NCBI GenBank assembly: GCA_030698405.1
Contig: JAUYMU010000002.1
Span: 1-64,000 of the forward strand
Direction: 5' to 3'
Length of the DNA stretch: 64,000 nt
Source of the DNA: Bacteroidota bacterium
GTDB lineage: Bacteria > Bacteroidota > Bacteroidia > Bacteroidales > Prolixibacteraceae
Within the stretch, counting starts at the first letter, position 1; each line of letters starts with the position of its first letter. This document shows, in pieces, positions 17,150 to 26,267 of the stretch. The notes under the pieces are model-generated. The model was not told the origin of the DNA. It did not search any database and saw only the letters and a program-made list of their open reading frames with translations. A program made the position numbers and the translations under genes.

Positions 17150-17953
17150 CTATTGATTTTCTATTATTTGTTTCAACCCATGAATTTCTTCAGTCAATAT
17201 TTTTAACTGCATAGCCACCTGGCTGCCACTCAAAGGTGTTTCAGGCACTTCCCTACTGATACAATGCACAAATTTCCAGACTTCACGAATTTCTATTGCA
17301 CCTAATTGATAAGGTTGGTAGGCCGGATTGAGTGAAATTAACTGCAAATGTCCGTGTTCGGCCAGTTCATTTCTCAGTTGCTTGAAAACCAAACCTTCAT
17401 TTAAGGTCAGAATTACATACAATTCGCCGGATTTTATTTCGTTCCAGTCCTGAACAAATTCTCCGGTAATCCACGCTCCGTCAGGAATTGGCAGCATCGA
17501 ATCGCCATTGATCTGAAAGGTGCGGTACTTTCGTTCTGCCGATAAAAACGGAAGCTGAAAAACCGGTAGTTCCGAAATAAATTCCGGATCGGAAAATCCA
17601 TTGGTGTAACCGGCTTTGGCTTTTTCGGAAACCAGCTCAATATTGTCGCGGTTCTGCCGGTCTACTGTGGTGGCCATCACACGCAGATTGCTGCCTTTCA
17701 GGAAAATATCCTGCCCGTGTTCAAGTTCGTAAAGCTGACTTTCGCGAAGATTGGCCAGATCGACCCGTAGCAAAGTATCGATGGCCACATGAAAATAGTC
17801 GGACAATAAAACCAGCGACTGAATGCTCGGTCCCGAAATACCATTTTCGTAATTGTTCAGGGTTGACCGGTTAATTCCCAAAGCGATAGAAAGCTGACCC
17901 TGTGTAAGTTTCTTACGGCCTCTCAAAAATTTAATGTTTGAATCGAAGTACAT
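17150..17953 (-). CDS. XRE/S24 (LexA-like) autocleaving repressor
   Basis: 267 residues. Residues 7-62 are a Cro/CI-type HTH (KKLTQGQLSIALGINRSTLNNYENG). The C-terminal half is a peptidase S24 domain, with a probable cleavage site Ala-Gly in EKAKAGYTNGF, the nucleophile Ser in FQINGDSMLPI and the general-base Lys in EGLVFKQLRN. A short helical tail follows. All catalytic parts are present, so self-cleavage on a stress signal is expected. It is not next to phage genes, so a host stress regulator common in Bacteroidetes is more likely than a prophage repressor. Confidence 0.82.
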   Translation of the reverse strand: MYFDSNIKFLRGRKKLTQGQLSIALGINRSTLNNYENGISGPSIQSLVLLSDYFHVAIDTLLRVDLANLRESQLYELEHGQDIFLKGSNLRVMATTVDRQNRDNIELVSEKAKAGYTNGFSDPEFISELPVFQLPFLSAERKYRTFQINGDSMLPIPDGAWITGEFVQDWNEIKSGELYVILTLNEGLVFKQLRNELAEHGHLQLISLNPAYQPYQLGAIEIREVWKFVHCISREVPETPLSGSQVAMQLKILTEEIHGLKQIIENQ

Positions 17954-18096
17954 GTTAGGTGGTTTAAATTACTATCAGTTAAAATGCGATCATCAGAAAT
18001 GATTAAAAAGCAATCTAAAATATGGATTTAGTTCTGAATGACAAAAACTTAATTGATAAAATAATTTACTTTTATAAGTTATAAACGCTTACAACT

Positions 18097-19218
18097 ATGA
18101 ACCGATTGATTATTTTACTCATTCCTGCTTTTTTTGGTTTCGTTTCCGTCTATTCGCAAAAAGTGAATCCAGTTGATACCAAAGCAACAAAAGAAACCCG
18201 CGCACTCTTCCAAAATATGAAGAAACTTTCGAAAGAACATACGCTTTTCGGGCATCAACATGCCACCGAATACGGTCATGGCTGGTCGAATGAAGAAAAC
18301 CGGTCGGATGTAAAATCTGTTTGTGGATCTCATCCTGCAGTTATTGGGGTTGATCTCAGTGGCTTTTCAGGCAGAAATCCAAATGCCATCGAACAAGCAA
18401 AAAGCAGCTTGCGCAAAAATGTAGTTGACACTTATAACCGCGGCGGCGTAACAACGGCAGCCTGGCATTTTTCGAACCCGGTTTCAGGAGGAGGCTTCTA
18501 TTGGCGCGATTCAGTCTCGCTTCCAGCTGTGCGATACATTATTCCAGGCGGTGAAGCCCACGGGAAATACAAATTGATTCTTAATGACATTGGCGAATGG
18601 GCGAAAAGTCTGAAAGGCAATGATGGAAAACTTGTACCGGTCATATTCAGGCCATTCCACGAATTCGATGGTGGCTGGTTTTGGTGGGGAAAACCGCATT
18701 GCACGCGCGAAGAGTTTATTTCGCTCTGGAAATTTACAGTTTCATACCTTCGCGACAGCCTTGACGTTCACAATTTCCTTTATGCTTTTTCGCCCGACAA
18801 TCAGTTTAATTCGGAAGAAGAGTTTCTGGAAAGGTATCCTGGTGATGAATGGGCTGATATGGTTGGTATGGATAACTATGGCGATATGGGGCGCGACCGG
18901 TATGACCTTGCGACAGCTTCGCGGAAATTGAAAATCGTGTCGGATTATGCGATTAAAAAAGGAAAACTGGCTGCCTTTACTGAAACCGGACTTGAATCGA
19001 TTCCGAATGAAAAATGGTGGACAGAGACATTGTTGAAAGTGATGAAAAAAGATCAGATGCAGCTATCGTATGTATTGGTTTGGCGAAACGATACCCGAAG
19101 TCCAACGCATTATTATGCACCATTCCCTGGTCAGGTGAGTGTTCCTGATTTCATTAAATTTTACAACGACCCATACACCCTTTTCGAGAATGATTTAAAA
19201 CGTATTTATAAAAGATAA
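18097..19218 (+). CDS. Glycoside hydrolase family 26 (beta-mannanase-like), secreted
   Basis: 373 residues with a signal peptide (1-20, cleavage at VYSQ). The barrel shows GH26 landmarks: HTLFGHQHATEYG near residue 49, the acid/base Glu189 in FRPFHEFDGGWFWWG, and the nucleophile Glu296 in AAFTETGLE. GH26 enzymes mostly cleave beta-1,4-mannan or mannooligosaccharides. No carbohydrate-binding module, T9SS tail or SusCD pair is adjacent, so it is probably a periplasmic enzyme acting on imported oligosaccharides. Exact substrate is not determined. Confidence 0.9.
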   Translation: MNRLIILLIPAFFGFVSVYSQKVNPVDTKATKETRALFQNMKKLSKEHTLFGHQHATEYGHGWSNEENRSDVKSVCGSHPAVIGVDLSGFSGRNPNAIEQAKSSLRKNVVDTYNRGGVTTAAWHFSNPVSGGGFYWRDSVSLPAVRYIIPGGEAHGKYKLILNDIGEWAKSLKGNDGKLVPVIFRPFHEFDGGWFWWGKPHCTREEFISLWKFTVSYLRDSLDVHNFLYAFSPDNQFNSEEEFLERYPGDEWADMVGMDNYGDMGRDRYDLATASRKLKIVSDYAIKKGKLAAFTETGLESIPNEKWWTETLLKVMKKDQMQLSYVLVWRNDTRSPTHYYAPFPGQVSVPDFIKFYNDPYTLFENDLKRIYKR

Positions 19219-19402
19219 AACGAAGTCACTGAAGTTGTTTTCTCTTTTTTTTTCGAAATGATTTAATCTTTTAATTATGGGTTCAATCTTTTATCAATCT
19301 TTTATCTTTAATTTGCAAAAAAAACGATAAGCTCTTTTTAATCAACTGGGATTCATTTTTTGCCTAATGAAGCAATGATTTTATCGCATATTAATTCAAT
19401 TT

Positions 19403-19909
19403 ATGGTGAATGTTGCAAATAATCTGAGAACTATAATCATACAAACTGTTGATTATTTCTATGCTCCGTTTCAGCATTTGATTCCACTTGAAACATATAG
19501 GTATGCGGCAACCGGAGGTTTTAATACAGTGCTTGATATTTCACTATACTTTGTTTTTTATAATTTCATTCTCGACAAGCAAGTCATTGATTTGTATATT
19601 GTTTCAATCAGTCCGCACATTGCAGCGTTTTTGATCGTATTTCCGATGACATTTTTTACCGGTTTTCTTTTTGCCCGGTACATCACTTTTACCAGTTCCG
19701 AAATTCGCGGACGTATTCAATTGATCCGTTACATGTTATCGGTTTCAGGATCACTTTTCCTGAATTATGTATGTCTCAAATTTCTGGTCGAATTCGGTGG
19801 ATTGTGGCCAACACTTTCCAAAATAATCACTACCGTTATCGTGGTAATTTACAGTTATTTTGTTCAGAAATTTTATACTTTTAAAACTTCGCGGTTGGTT
19901 GCCCTATAA
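19403..19909 (+). CDS. GtrA-family membrane protein
   Basis: 168 residues with four membrane helices in the GtrA/DPMS arrangement. YRYAATGGFNTVLDISLYF opens helix 1, TFFTGFLFARYITFTSS closes helix 3, and the end SYFVQKFYTFK is the usual family signature. GtrA proteins help flip lipid-linked sugars for cell-surface polysaccharides. It stands alone, upstream of the cobalamin riboswitch, with no glycosyltransferase partner nearby. Confidence 0.85.
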   Translation: MVNVANNLRTIIIQTVDYFYAPFQHLIPLETYRYAATGGFNTVLDISLYFVFYNFILDKQVIDLYIVSISPHIAAFLIVFPMTFFTGFLFARYITFTSSEIRGRIQLIRYMLSVSGSLFLNYVCLKFLVEFGGLWPTLSKIITTVIVVIYSYFVQKFYTFKTSRLVAL

Positions 19910-19974
19910 CTTTTATATTATAGTAAGATTAATTCTTTGCCAAATATTTCTGCGTAATTTTATCTGAAAATTTG

Positions 19975-20003
19975 TTTGGTAATTTGATTTTGCCTTATCT
20001 TAG
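19975..20003 (+). promoter_or_regulatory. Probable promoter of the riboswitch transcript
   Basis: TTTG at 19975-19978 and TATCTTAG at 19996-20003 (one mismatch to TAnnTTTG) have close to the usual -33/-7 spacing and sit just before the riboswitch. Confidence 0.45.
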
Positions 20004-20011
20004 CCGCCGAA

Positions 20012-20180
20012 TTGGTGATACTTTTAAACGAGTATCAAGAGGGAATCCGGTTAAAATCCGGAGCTGTACCCGCAGCTGTAAACTCTGTTGAATTTTTGCA
20101 ACTCACGCCACTGACCTGATTAAAACGGGATGGGAAGGCCGCAAAAATAGAGTGAGCCAGAAGACCTGCCATTTCGTGAT
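20012..20180 (+). ncRNA. Cobalamin (AdoCbl) riboswitch
   Basis: Class-defining blocks appear in order: TTGGTG, AAGAGGGAATCCGGT, AAATCCGGAGCTGTACCCGC, AGCTGTAA, GCCACTG, GGGAAGGC, and GAGCCAGAAGACCTGCC. This is a complete cobalamin riboswitch on the plus strand. It precedes the DUF4465 gene start by about 120 nt, so the gene should be shut off when B12 is abundant. Immediately after the core, CCAAGCTTTTTC-type complementarity around 20191-20213 could form the expression platform. Confidence 0.93.
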
Positions 20181-20299
20181 ACAATATTCAAAGCTTTCGG
20201 GAGAAAAAGCTTGGAGTAACCAAAAAAGATAGTAAAAAAGGTTATTTCAGCAGTTTTGCGTATTGTAATTGTTTTGAAACCATTCAAAATTATTACATA

Positions 20300-21910
20300 A
20301 TGAAACACATCTACATGATGGCATTAATTGCCACTTCTTTAGTATTAAATTCAGTGGCACAAACAGTTGCCAGGTTCGATGAACTAAATCTTGCTCCGAA
20401 AAGTTACTGGAACGGATCCGACCTTTCCGGAAGTTTTAAGAGTGCAGACTTCACGTTTTACAATTCGCATAACAAAAATTGGGGAAGTTGGAGCGGTTTT
20501 GCGTATTCGAACATGACCGATATTGTTACTGCCGGTTATGGAAATCAGTACAGCGCGATTGCCGGTAGCGGAAATGCCGGAAGTGCCAATTACGCGGTTT
20601 GCTTTCCTTCTGCGGAAGTAAAATTGACAGCAGCGGGCAAAGTCAGCGGTTTCTATGTTACGAATTCTACTTACGCTTATTGGTCGATGATCAGGGGCGA
20701 TGCGTTCTCCAAAAAATTTGGCGGTGAATCAGGCAACGATCCCGATTTTTTCAAATTAACAATTGAGGCACTTGATGCCGAAGGAAATTTGACAGACAAT
20801 CTTGATGTTTATCTGGCTGACTTTCGTTTTGCCGATAATTCGAAAGATTATATCCTGAACCAATGGACTTGGGTTGATTTGAGCGAACTGAAAGAAGCGA
20901 ATATGCTTCGGTTTAAGCTGAGCTCAAGCGACAACGGCAACTGGGGAATGAATACTCCGGGATATTTCTGCATGGACGACTTTAATGGCGAAAAACCATA
21001 CGATTATCAACCGGTAACTTTTGCAGGTTTCGAAAATTTAAATCTCGGAACTCAGGGCTATTTTAATGGAAGCGACCTGAAAGGTAGTTTTACCAGCGGA
21101 AACTTCAGGTTTTTGAATGATTACAATGCCGATTGGGGAAGCTGGTCGGGTTTCGCAGCATCAAACCAAACCGATACAAAAACTCCGGGCTGGGAAAATC
21201 AATACAGCGCTATTACCGGAAAAGGTGCAGCCGGAACTCCAAACTATGCCGTTGTATATCCTACCCCTGTTTCGACAATATTATTTAAAGATACCATCGT
21301 TTCAGGATTGTATGTTACAAACAGCACCTACGCTTATCATTCAATGAAAAACGGGGATGATTTCTCGAAAAAATTTGGAGGCGAAACCGGAAACGACGAA
21401 GATTACCTGATTTTAACCATCGAAGGATTTAATTCCAATAACCAGTCTTCAGGAAAAGTTGAATTCTTCCTGGCCGATTTCATGTACAGCATCAATTCAA
21501 ACGATTACATTCTGGATACCTGGAAATGGGTGAACCTTTCGAAGTTTGGCCGGATTTCGAAGCTTGAATTTTCTTTGCGATCATCCGATAACGGGAACTG
21601 GGGAATGAACACTCCGGGATATTTCTGTATCGACAACCTGAACCACGAAGTTTTAACTTCATCGCCCAACATACAGCAGTTGCAGGCTTCGGGGTACCCA
21701 AATCCATTCAGCGACCGTATTACCATTTCAGGAATAAAAACGAATGCAAGGGTTGTCATTTCTGATGTTGCCGGAAGAATCGTAAATGAATATGCCAATG
21801 TTTCGAATAATCAGGTGATTAATGGTCTGGATAATTTAAAATCAGGCGTTTATTTTATGGAAATTATTGAAGGAAAAAATCGGCTTACTGCCAAGTTGAT
21901 GAAAAAATAG
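20300..21910 (+). CDS. DUF4465-repeat secreted protein under B12 control
   Basis: 536 residues. Signal peptide 1-20 (VLNSVAQT). Two tandem DUF4465 domains (about 24-235 and 242-450) share SYWNGSDLSGSF/GYFNGSDLKGSF, NWGSWSGFAYSN, NQYSAI and NSTYAYWSM/YHSM. The C-terminus is a T9SS sorting domain (YPNPFSDRITISGI to LMKK). The only visible control element is the cobalamin riboswitch upstream, so a role in capturing corrinoids at the cell surface is likely. Surface B12-binding proteins (BtuG/BtuH types) with such regulation are known in Bacteroidetes; I recall a link to DUF4465 but cannot confirm it here. No btuB or btuCDF lies nearby. Confidence 0.85.
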   Translation: MKHIYMMALIATSLVLNSVAQTVARFDELNLAPKSYWNGSDLSGSFKSADFTFYNSHNKNWGSWSGFAYSNMTDIVTAGYGNQYSAIAGSGNAGSANYAVCFPSAEVKLTAAGKVSGFYVTNSTYAYWSMIRGDAFSKKFGGESGNDPDFFKLTIEALDAEGNLTDNLDVYLADFRFADNSKDYILNQWTWVDLSELKEANMLRFKLSSSDNGNWGMNTPGYFCMDDFNGEKPYDYQPVTFAGFENLNLGTQGYFNGSDLKGSFTSGNFRFLNDYNADWGSWSGFAASNQTDTKTPGWENQYSAITGKGAAGTPNYAVVYPTPVSTILFKDTIVSGLYVTNSTYAYHSMKNGDDFSKKFGGETGNDEDYLILTIEGFNSNNQSSGKVEFFLADFMYSINSNDYILDTWKWVNLSKFGRISKLEFSLRSSDNGNWGMNTPGYFCIDNLNHEVLTSSPNIQQLQASGYPNPFSDRITISGIKTNARVVISDVAGRIVNEYANVSNNQVINGLDNLKSGVYFMEIIEGKNRLTAKLMKK

Positions 21911-22067
21911 AAAAACCCTTCAATAATTAGGAATCATTAATAAACCAAAGCAGGTTTCTGATGTTATCCTTAACAATCAGAAATGAATAGGCTGATACTT
22001 TTTATATTACCAGCGAATTTTATTTCTTTGTACCATTATTTAAAATTTAAAACAAAAACAGAAAGCT

Positions 22068-22664
22068 ATGAAAATAGGTAAAAACAAAATGGTTTCACTG
22101 ACATACGATCTTCATTACGATGATTTTAAGGGAGATATGATTGAGCAGGCGACCAGCGAGAAACCATTGAGTTTTGTCTTTGGTGCAGGTTTGATGCTCC
22201 CAAAATTCGAATCATTGCTGGAAGGTTACGAAGCAGGCAACCCTTTCGAGATTAGTTTGGCAGATGTTGATGCCTACGGAGAATTGGACGAAAATGCAAT
22301 TGTTGATCTTCCAAAGCATCTTTTCATTATTGACGGTGAATTTGACAATGAGGTCGTGGCTATCGGAAGTACAGTTCCAATGATGAGTACCAGCGGACAA
22401 CGCTTGAATGGTCTGGTAATGGAAATTACCGATGACATTGTAAAAATGGACTTTAACCATCCGTTGGCCGGAGAAAATTTATTCTTTAAAGGCGAAATCC
22501 TTGAAGTAAGAGAAGCAACCGATGAAGAAATTGCTGCTACTTTAGGTGGTGGTGGTTGTGGTTGCGGAAGCGGCGGATGTGGTGATGGCGGTTGCGGCGA
22601 CGAAGAATGTGCCGATGGCAGTTGCGGAACCGAAAGCAAAGGCGGTTGCGGATGCGGTTGCTAA
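22068..22664 (+). CDS. slyD: SlyD-like FKBP prolyl isomerase with Cys-rich tail
   Basis: 198 residues. The FKBP domain starts NKMVSLTYDLHYDD, has PLSFVFGAGLMLPKFESLLEG and an insert-in-flap region with YGELDENAIVDLPKHLF, and FNHPLAGENLFFKGEILEV near residue 145, all SlyD landmarks. From residue about 160 the tail is Gly/Cys-rich (about 12 cysteines in GCGCGSGGCGDGGCG and on to GGCGCGC), where E. coli SlyD has a His-rich metal tail. It likely folds proteins and handles Ni or other thiophilic metals. A strong terminator follows. Confidence 0.9.
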   Translation: MKIGKNKMVSLTYDLHYDDFKGDMIEQATSEKPLSFVFGAGLMLPKFESLLEGYEAGNPFEISLADVDAYGELDENAIVDLPKHLFIIDGEFDNEVVAIGSTVPMMSTSGQRLNGLVMEITDDIVKMDFNHPLAGENLFFKGEILEVREATDEEIAATLGGGGCGCGSGGCGDGGCGDEECADGSCGTESKGGCGCGC

Positions 22665-22685
22665 TCAGCCCAATCAGATAATTTT

Positions 22686-22733
22686 AAAATGTTGTTTCAG
22701 AACTTCGTGTTTTGAAACAACATTTTTAGTTTT
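22686..22733 (+). terminator. Strong intrinsic terminator after slyD
   Basis: AAAATGTTGTTTCA (22686-22699) pairs perfectly over 14 bp with TGAAACAACATTTT (22713-22726), loop 13 nt, followed by T-rich sequence to 22733. Confidence 0.85.
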
Positions 22734-22855
22734 TACGAATTATGTAGTTGCATTTCTGACCTAAAAGCACATTCAACTATTCCATTTAAGTCCATATTTT
22801 AAATTTTGGGCGACTTTAACTTTAGACTTTTAACTTTAGATTTTTAACTTGCCTT

Positions 22856-23929
22856 ATGAACAGTTTTGGACAAATTTTCAGGTTAACATCTTTTGGCGAA
22901 TCGCACGGAAGAGCCATTGGTGGGGTTATTGACGGTTGCCCGGCAGGATTGGAAATCGATTTGGATTTCATCCAGAACGAATTGGATCGCCGCAAACCCG
23001 GACAATCAAAAATTACCACTCAACGTGATGAAAACGATCAGGTTGAATTTTTGTCCGGAATTTTTGAAGGCAAAACACAGGGTACTCCCATCGGTTTCAT
23101 TGTGAGGAACAAAGACCAGCATTCGGCCGATTACAACGATCTGAAAGATGTTTTCAGGCCTTCACATGCCGATTATACTTATATTCAGAAATACGGAACA
23201 CGCGACCATCGTGGCGGCGGCCGTTCGTCAGCCCGCGAAACCATTGCAAGGGTTGTGGCTGGCGCTGTTGCCAAGCTGCTCCTGAAAAAAGCAGGAGTTT
23301 CCATTCAGGCTTTTGTTTCGCGCGTTGGAAATATTGAACTTGACAAGCCATATACAGAACTCGATTTAAGCCAAACTGAAACCAATATTGTGCGTTGTCC
23401 GGATGCAGAAACTGCCGAACGAATGATTGCACGCATTGAGGAAGCCGGCAATGATCACGATACTGTTGGCGGTGTTGTAACCGGAGTTATTCAAGGCGTT
23501 CCTGCCGGCTGGGGCGAACCTGTTTTCAATAAATTACATGCCGATTTGGGTTTTGCCATGCTGGGAATAAATGCCGTGAAAGGTTTTGAATATGGTTCAG
23601 GATTCGAAGGAACGCGTTTGTCAGGTTCTGAGCACAACGATATATTTATTAAGACAGAAAATGGTGTGCGCACCAAAACAAACAATTCAGGAGGAATACA
23701 AGGTGGAATTTCAAATGGCGAAGATATTTACTTTAATGTCGCATTTAAACCCATCGCAACCTTGCTGAAAGAACAAAATACAGTCGATCGGGCTGAAAAT
23801 GAAGTGGTAATAAATCCCAAAGGCCGTCATGATCCGTGCGTACTTCCAAGAGCAGTTCCAATTGTTGAATCAATGGCTGCCATTGTTTTAGCCGATCATT
23901 ATTTATTGCATAATATCAACCATATTTGA
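22856..23929 (+). CDS. aroC: Chorismate synthase
   Basis: 357 residues, full family length. Signatures: the N-terminal [19 protein letters not shown], the [24 protein letters not shown] block (residues about 100-125) and the C-terminal [21 protein letters not shown]. It converts EPSP to chorismate with reduced FMN at the end of the shikimate pathway. The leader carries short TTTTAACTTTAGA-like direct repeats just before ATG 22856. Core gene, isolated from other aro genes. Confidence 0.96.
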   Translation: MNSFGQIFRLTSFGESHGRAIGGVIDGCPAGLEIDLDFIQNELDRRKPGQSKITTQRDENDQVEFLSGIFEGKTQGTPIGFIVRNKDQHSADYNDLKDVFRPSHADYTYIQKYGTRDHRGGGRSSARETIARVVAGAVAKLLLKKAGVSIQAFVSRVGNIELDKPYTELDLSQTETNIVRCPDAETAERMIARIEEAGNDHDTVGGVVTGVIQGVPAGWGEPVFNKLHADLGFAMLGINAVKGFEYGSGFEGTRLSGSEHNDIFIKTENGVRTKTNNSGGIQGGISNGEDIYFNVAFKPIATLLKEQNTVDRAENEVVINPKGRHDPCVLPRAVPIVESMAAIVLADHYLLHNINHI

Positions 23930-23944
23930 AAAATAAAAGTTGAA

Positions 23945-23972
23945 TTGTTCCCGTTTATCTTTTTTATCTTTG
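23945..23972 (+). promoter_or_regulatory. Promoter of hicBA
   Basis: TTG at 23945-23947 and a perfect TATCTTTG (TAnnTTTG) at 23965-23972, 20 nt apart start to start, the preferred Bacteroidetes spacing; hicB begins 52 nt later. Confidence 0.6.
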
Positions 23973-24024
23973 TATTGATAGAATAATCTTCCCAAATAAA
24001 ATCAGCACAATAAAAAACAACCTC

Positions 24025-24252
24025 ATGCAACTCACATACAAAATATTACTGCACAAGGAACCGGAAGGTTCTTATACCGTTTCGGTTCCGGCATTGAATG
24101 GATGTGTTACTTTTGGTGAGACCGTTGAAGATTCTATTCAAATGGCAAAAGAAGCAATCGAGCTTTATATTGAGGAACTTCAAGATCGTGGTGAAGATAT
24201 TCCTGATGATACAGGTACTTTGGAGTATTCTTTAACCTTTCAAACTACATGA
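24025..24252 (+). CDS. hicB: HicB-family antitoxin
   Basis: 75 residues with the HicB partial RNase-H-like fold: YKILLHKEPEGSYTVSVPALNGCVTFGETVEDSIQMAKEAIELYIE. It lacks a C-terminal DNA-binding extension, so it is the short type. Its stop overlaps the start of hicA (ATGA at 24249-24252). The order antitoxin then toxin is the reverse of the classical hicAB order but is frequent. Confidence 0.88.
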   Translation: MQLTYKILLHKEPEGSYTVSVPALNGCVTFGETVEDSIQMAKEAIELYIEELQDRGEDIPDDTGTLEYSLTFQTT

Positions 24253-24452
24253 ACTATTCAGCTAAAAACCTGATCGCCATACTGGAGAAAAAAGGCTACT
24301 TCTTTAAACGTGCCAATGGCAGTCATCAATTGTATTACAATCAGAAAACAGGGAAAACGGTTATTGTTCCGGTACATGGAAGGAAAGACCTTGCGAAAGG
24401 TACATTCTTTACTATTCTTAAACAGGCCGGCATTGATAAAAATGACATTTAA
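24249..24452 (+). CDS. hicA: HicA-family mRNA interferase toxin
   Basis: 67 residues, dsRBD-like HicA fold: NLIAILEKKGYFFKRANGSHQLYYN contains the catalytic histidine (GSH), then KTVIVPVHGRKDLAKGTFFTILKQAGI, the standard family ending. It cleaves mRNA when freed from HicB. It overlaps hicB by 4 bp. Confidence 0.9.
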   Translation: MNYSAKNLIAILEKKGYFFKRANGSHQLYYNQKTGKTVIVPVHGRKDLAKGTFFTILKQAGIDKNDI

Positions 24453-24496
24453 AGCGAATACAATTGAACAGGATAAATCCCCTTTGAAATCCCAGC

Positions 24497-25714
24497 TCAA
24501 ACATTCAGAGTCTCCCCTTCTGATTTGGCAATGATTACTGCAACACAAGTATCGCCCCAAACATTCACAGTTGTGCGCGACATATCCAGAATGCGATCGA
24601 CTGCCAGTATCAATCCAATTCCTTCAAGTGGAAGATTAACCGCAGTAAGTACAATTGTCATCATTACCAGACCGGCCATAGGAATTCCGGCAGAACCAAT
24701 GGCTGCTAAAAGTGCAGTTAGAACAACAATTGCCTGTTGTCCTACAGTCAGATCAACTCCATAAGCCTGAGCGATAAAAATAACTGCGACACACTCGTAA
24801 AGAGCGGTTCCATCCATATTAATTGTTGCACCCAGCGGCAAAGTAAAACTCGTAATTTTGCCTGAAACGCCATCGTTATGCTCAACGGCTTCCATTGTCA
24901 GTGGTAATGCAGCGCTTGATGATGAAGTTGAAAAGGCTGTTAGAAGTGGGGTTGCCATATTCCTGAAATGCAGGTATGGTTTGGATTTACCCAATAACTT
25001 AACAGCCAGAGGCAATGTTATTCCGGCGTGTATTATCAATGCCAACAATACGGTTAGCATATAAATCCCGAGGCTGCCGGCTATATTCGATAACGATCCT
25101 GAATTTCTTGCTACCTCTTTGGATACAATGGCAAAAATTCCCAATGGCGTAAACCGGATAATGAACATGGTTATTTTCATCATCACCTCGAAGATCGAAT
25201 TAAAGAATTTTGTCAGGATTTCCTGTTTTTCGGTTTGAACCTGGGTGATAAAAAAGCCAAACAGAATGGCAAAAAAGATCACCGGAAGAATTTGTCCCCG
25301 TGCCATGGCATCAACAATATTGTCAGGAATCGTTCGCATTAAAATTTCTGATACCGAAGTACCTGCTGTTGGCAATGACTGAATTGTTTCGGCAGTTCCA
25401 AGGTTTGCCCCAACTCCGGGTTGTAACAGATTGACGAGAAATAATCCGGTTAAAATGGCAATTAAACTGGTGGAAAGATACAATGAAATGGTTTTTATGC
25501 CAATCCTTCCCAAATTTGATCCACCACCAATGCTGGCTACACCACTAATTATTGAACTGAAAACCAATGGAATGACAATCATGCTTAAACCGCGAAGAAA
25601 CACATCTCCCATCCACGAAACGTAGGGGATCAAATCGGGCAGATAATAACCAAAAGCAACAGCAAGAATCAGGGCAATAAGTATCTGCCAGTGAAGTTTA
25701 ATTTTTGAAAGCAT
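24497..25714 (-). CDS. Dicarboxylate/amino acid:cation symporter (DAACS)
   Basis: 405 residues from the ATG at 25714 (MLSKIKLHWQILIALILA); an upstream in-frame ATG at 25765 would add 17 residues and seems less likely. GltPh-type landmarks: the serine-rich HP1 loop AFSTSSSSAALPL, TLPLGATINMDGTALYECVA in TM7, and SAGIPMAGLVMM in HP2. It is a sodium- or proton-driven importer of glutamate, aspartate or C4-dicarboxylates; the specificity cannot be fixed. Confidence 0.9.
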   Translation of the reverse strand: MLSKIKLHWQILIALILAVAFGYYLPDLIPYVSWMGDVFLRGLSMIVIPLVFSSIISGVASIGGGSNLGRIGIKTISLYLSTSLIAILTGLFLVNLLQPGVGANLGTAETIQSLPTAGTSVSEILMRTIPDNIVDAMARGQILPVIFFAILFGFFITQVQTEKQEILTKFFNSIFEVMMKITMFIIRFTPLGIFAIVSKEVARNSGSLSNIAGSLGIYMLTVLLALIIHAGITLPLAVKLLGKSKPYLHFRNMATPLLTAFSTSSSSAALPLTMEAVEHNDGVSGKITSFTLPLGATINMDGTALYECVAVIFIAQAYGVDLTVGQQAIVVLTALLAAIGSAGIPMAGLVMMTIVLTAVNLPLEGIGLILAVDRILDMSRTTVNVWGDTCVAVIIAKSEGETLNV

Positions 25715-25779
25715 ACAACAGAATAATTTGGGAAAAACAAATGTAATAAAAGCTTTCAAACCCAACCATGGCTGTACTT

Positions 25780-26256
25780 TTATAACCGCATTATTTTCTT
25801 TCTATACACTCTGAAAAGATGTTCTTCATCATCTCCTTTTTCAATTCCATTTAACAACAATTCGAGTAACGCAGGTATTTCATCGTCAACAAATCCTGAT
25901 TTTATTGCAATCACCGATGCTAACCGCATTTGGTTACTGTCTATGTTCCCGTCGGCTAAAACCATTTTGATTATACTATAAAGCTGGTCAAATCGTTTCG
26001 TTAATTCGTAGGGTGGATTGTATGCCACGTTATTAGCAGTTGCCAGCAAATCATCAATTTCGGGGTCGGTAAACCCCATGTTTTTGCCTAGCCTGTGCAG
26101 CATTGCCATTTCGCTATCCCGAATTATCCCATCAGCCAAAGCAATTTGAATGAGATGTTTAAAATGTTCCTTATCCTGTCTCTTTTCCGGGTGGTCAAAG
26201 TGTTCCAATAGTTTCATAATTTCGTTTTTTATAGTGTGAATGTCAAAATCATTCAA
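25780..26256 (-). CDS. TerB-like helical protein
   Basis: 158 residues, all-helical, with two copies of the TerB motif: IQIALADGIIRDSEMAMLHRLGKNMGF and IKMVLADGNIDSNQMRLASVIAIKSGF. Acidic ADG-x-I-x-x-x-E/N residues would bind Ca2+ as in TerB. It belongs to the tellurite-resistance-TerB-like superfamily, whose role is unknown outside ter operons. It ends 65 bp before the symporter start on the same strand. Confidence 0.65.
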   Translation of the reverse strand: MNDFDIHTIKNEIMKLLEHFDHPEKRQDKEHFKHLIQIALADGIIRDSEMAMLHRLGKNMGFTDPEIDDLLATANNVAYNPPYELTKRFDQLYSIIKMVLADGNIDSNQMRLASVIAIKSGFVDDEIPALLELLLNGIEKGDDEEHLFRVYRKKIMRL

Positions 26257-26267
26257 TAAAGAAACGA

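Noticed and set aside
16875-17156. 93-codon TTG-started frame before the S24 repressor
   Set aside because: No domain, weak start and overlaps the end of a real gene.
17150-17953. Prophage CI repressor
   Set aside because: LexA-like S24 architecture is present but no phage gene lies near it.
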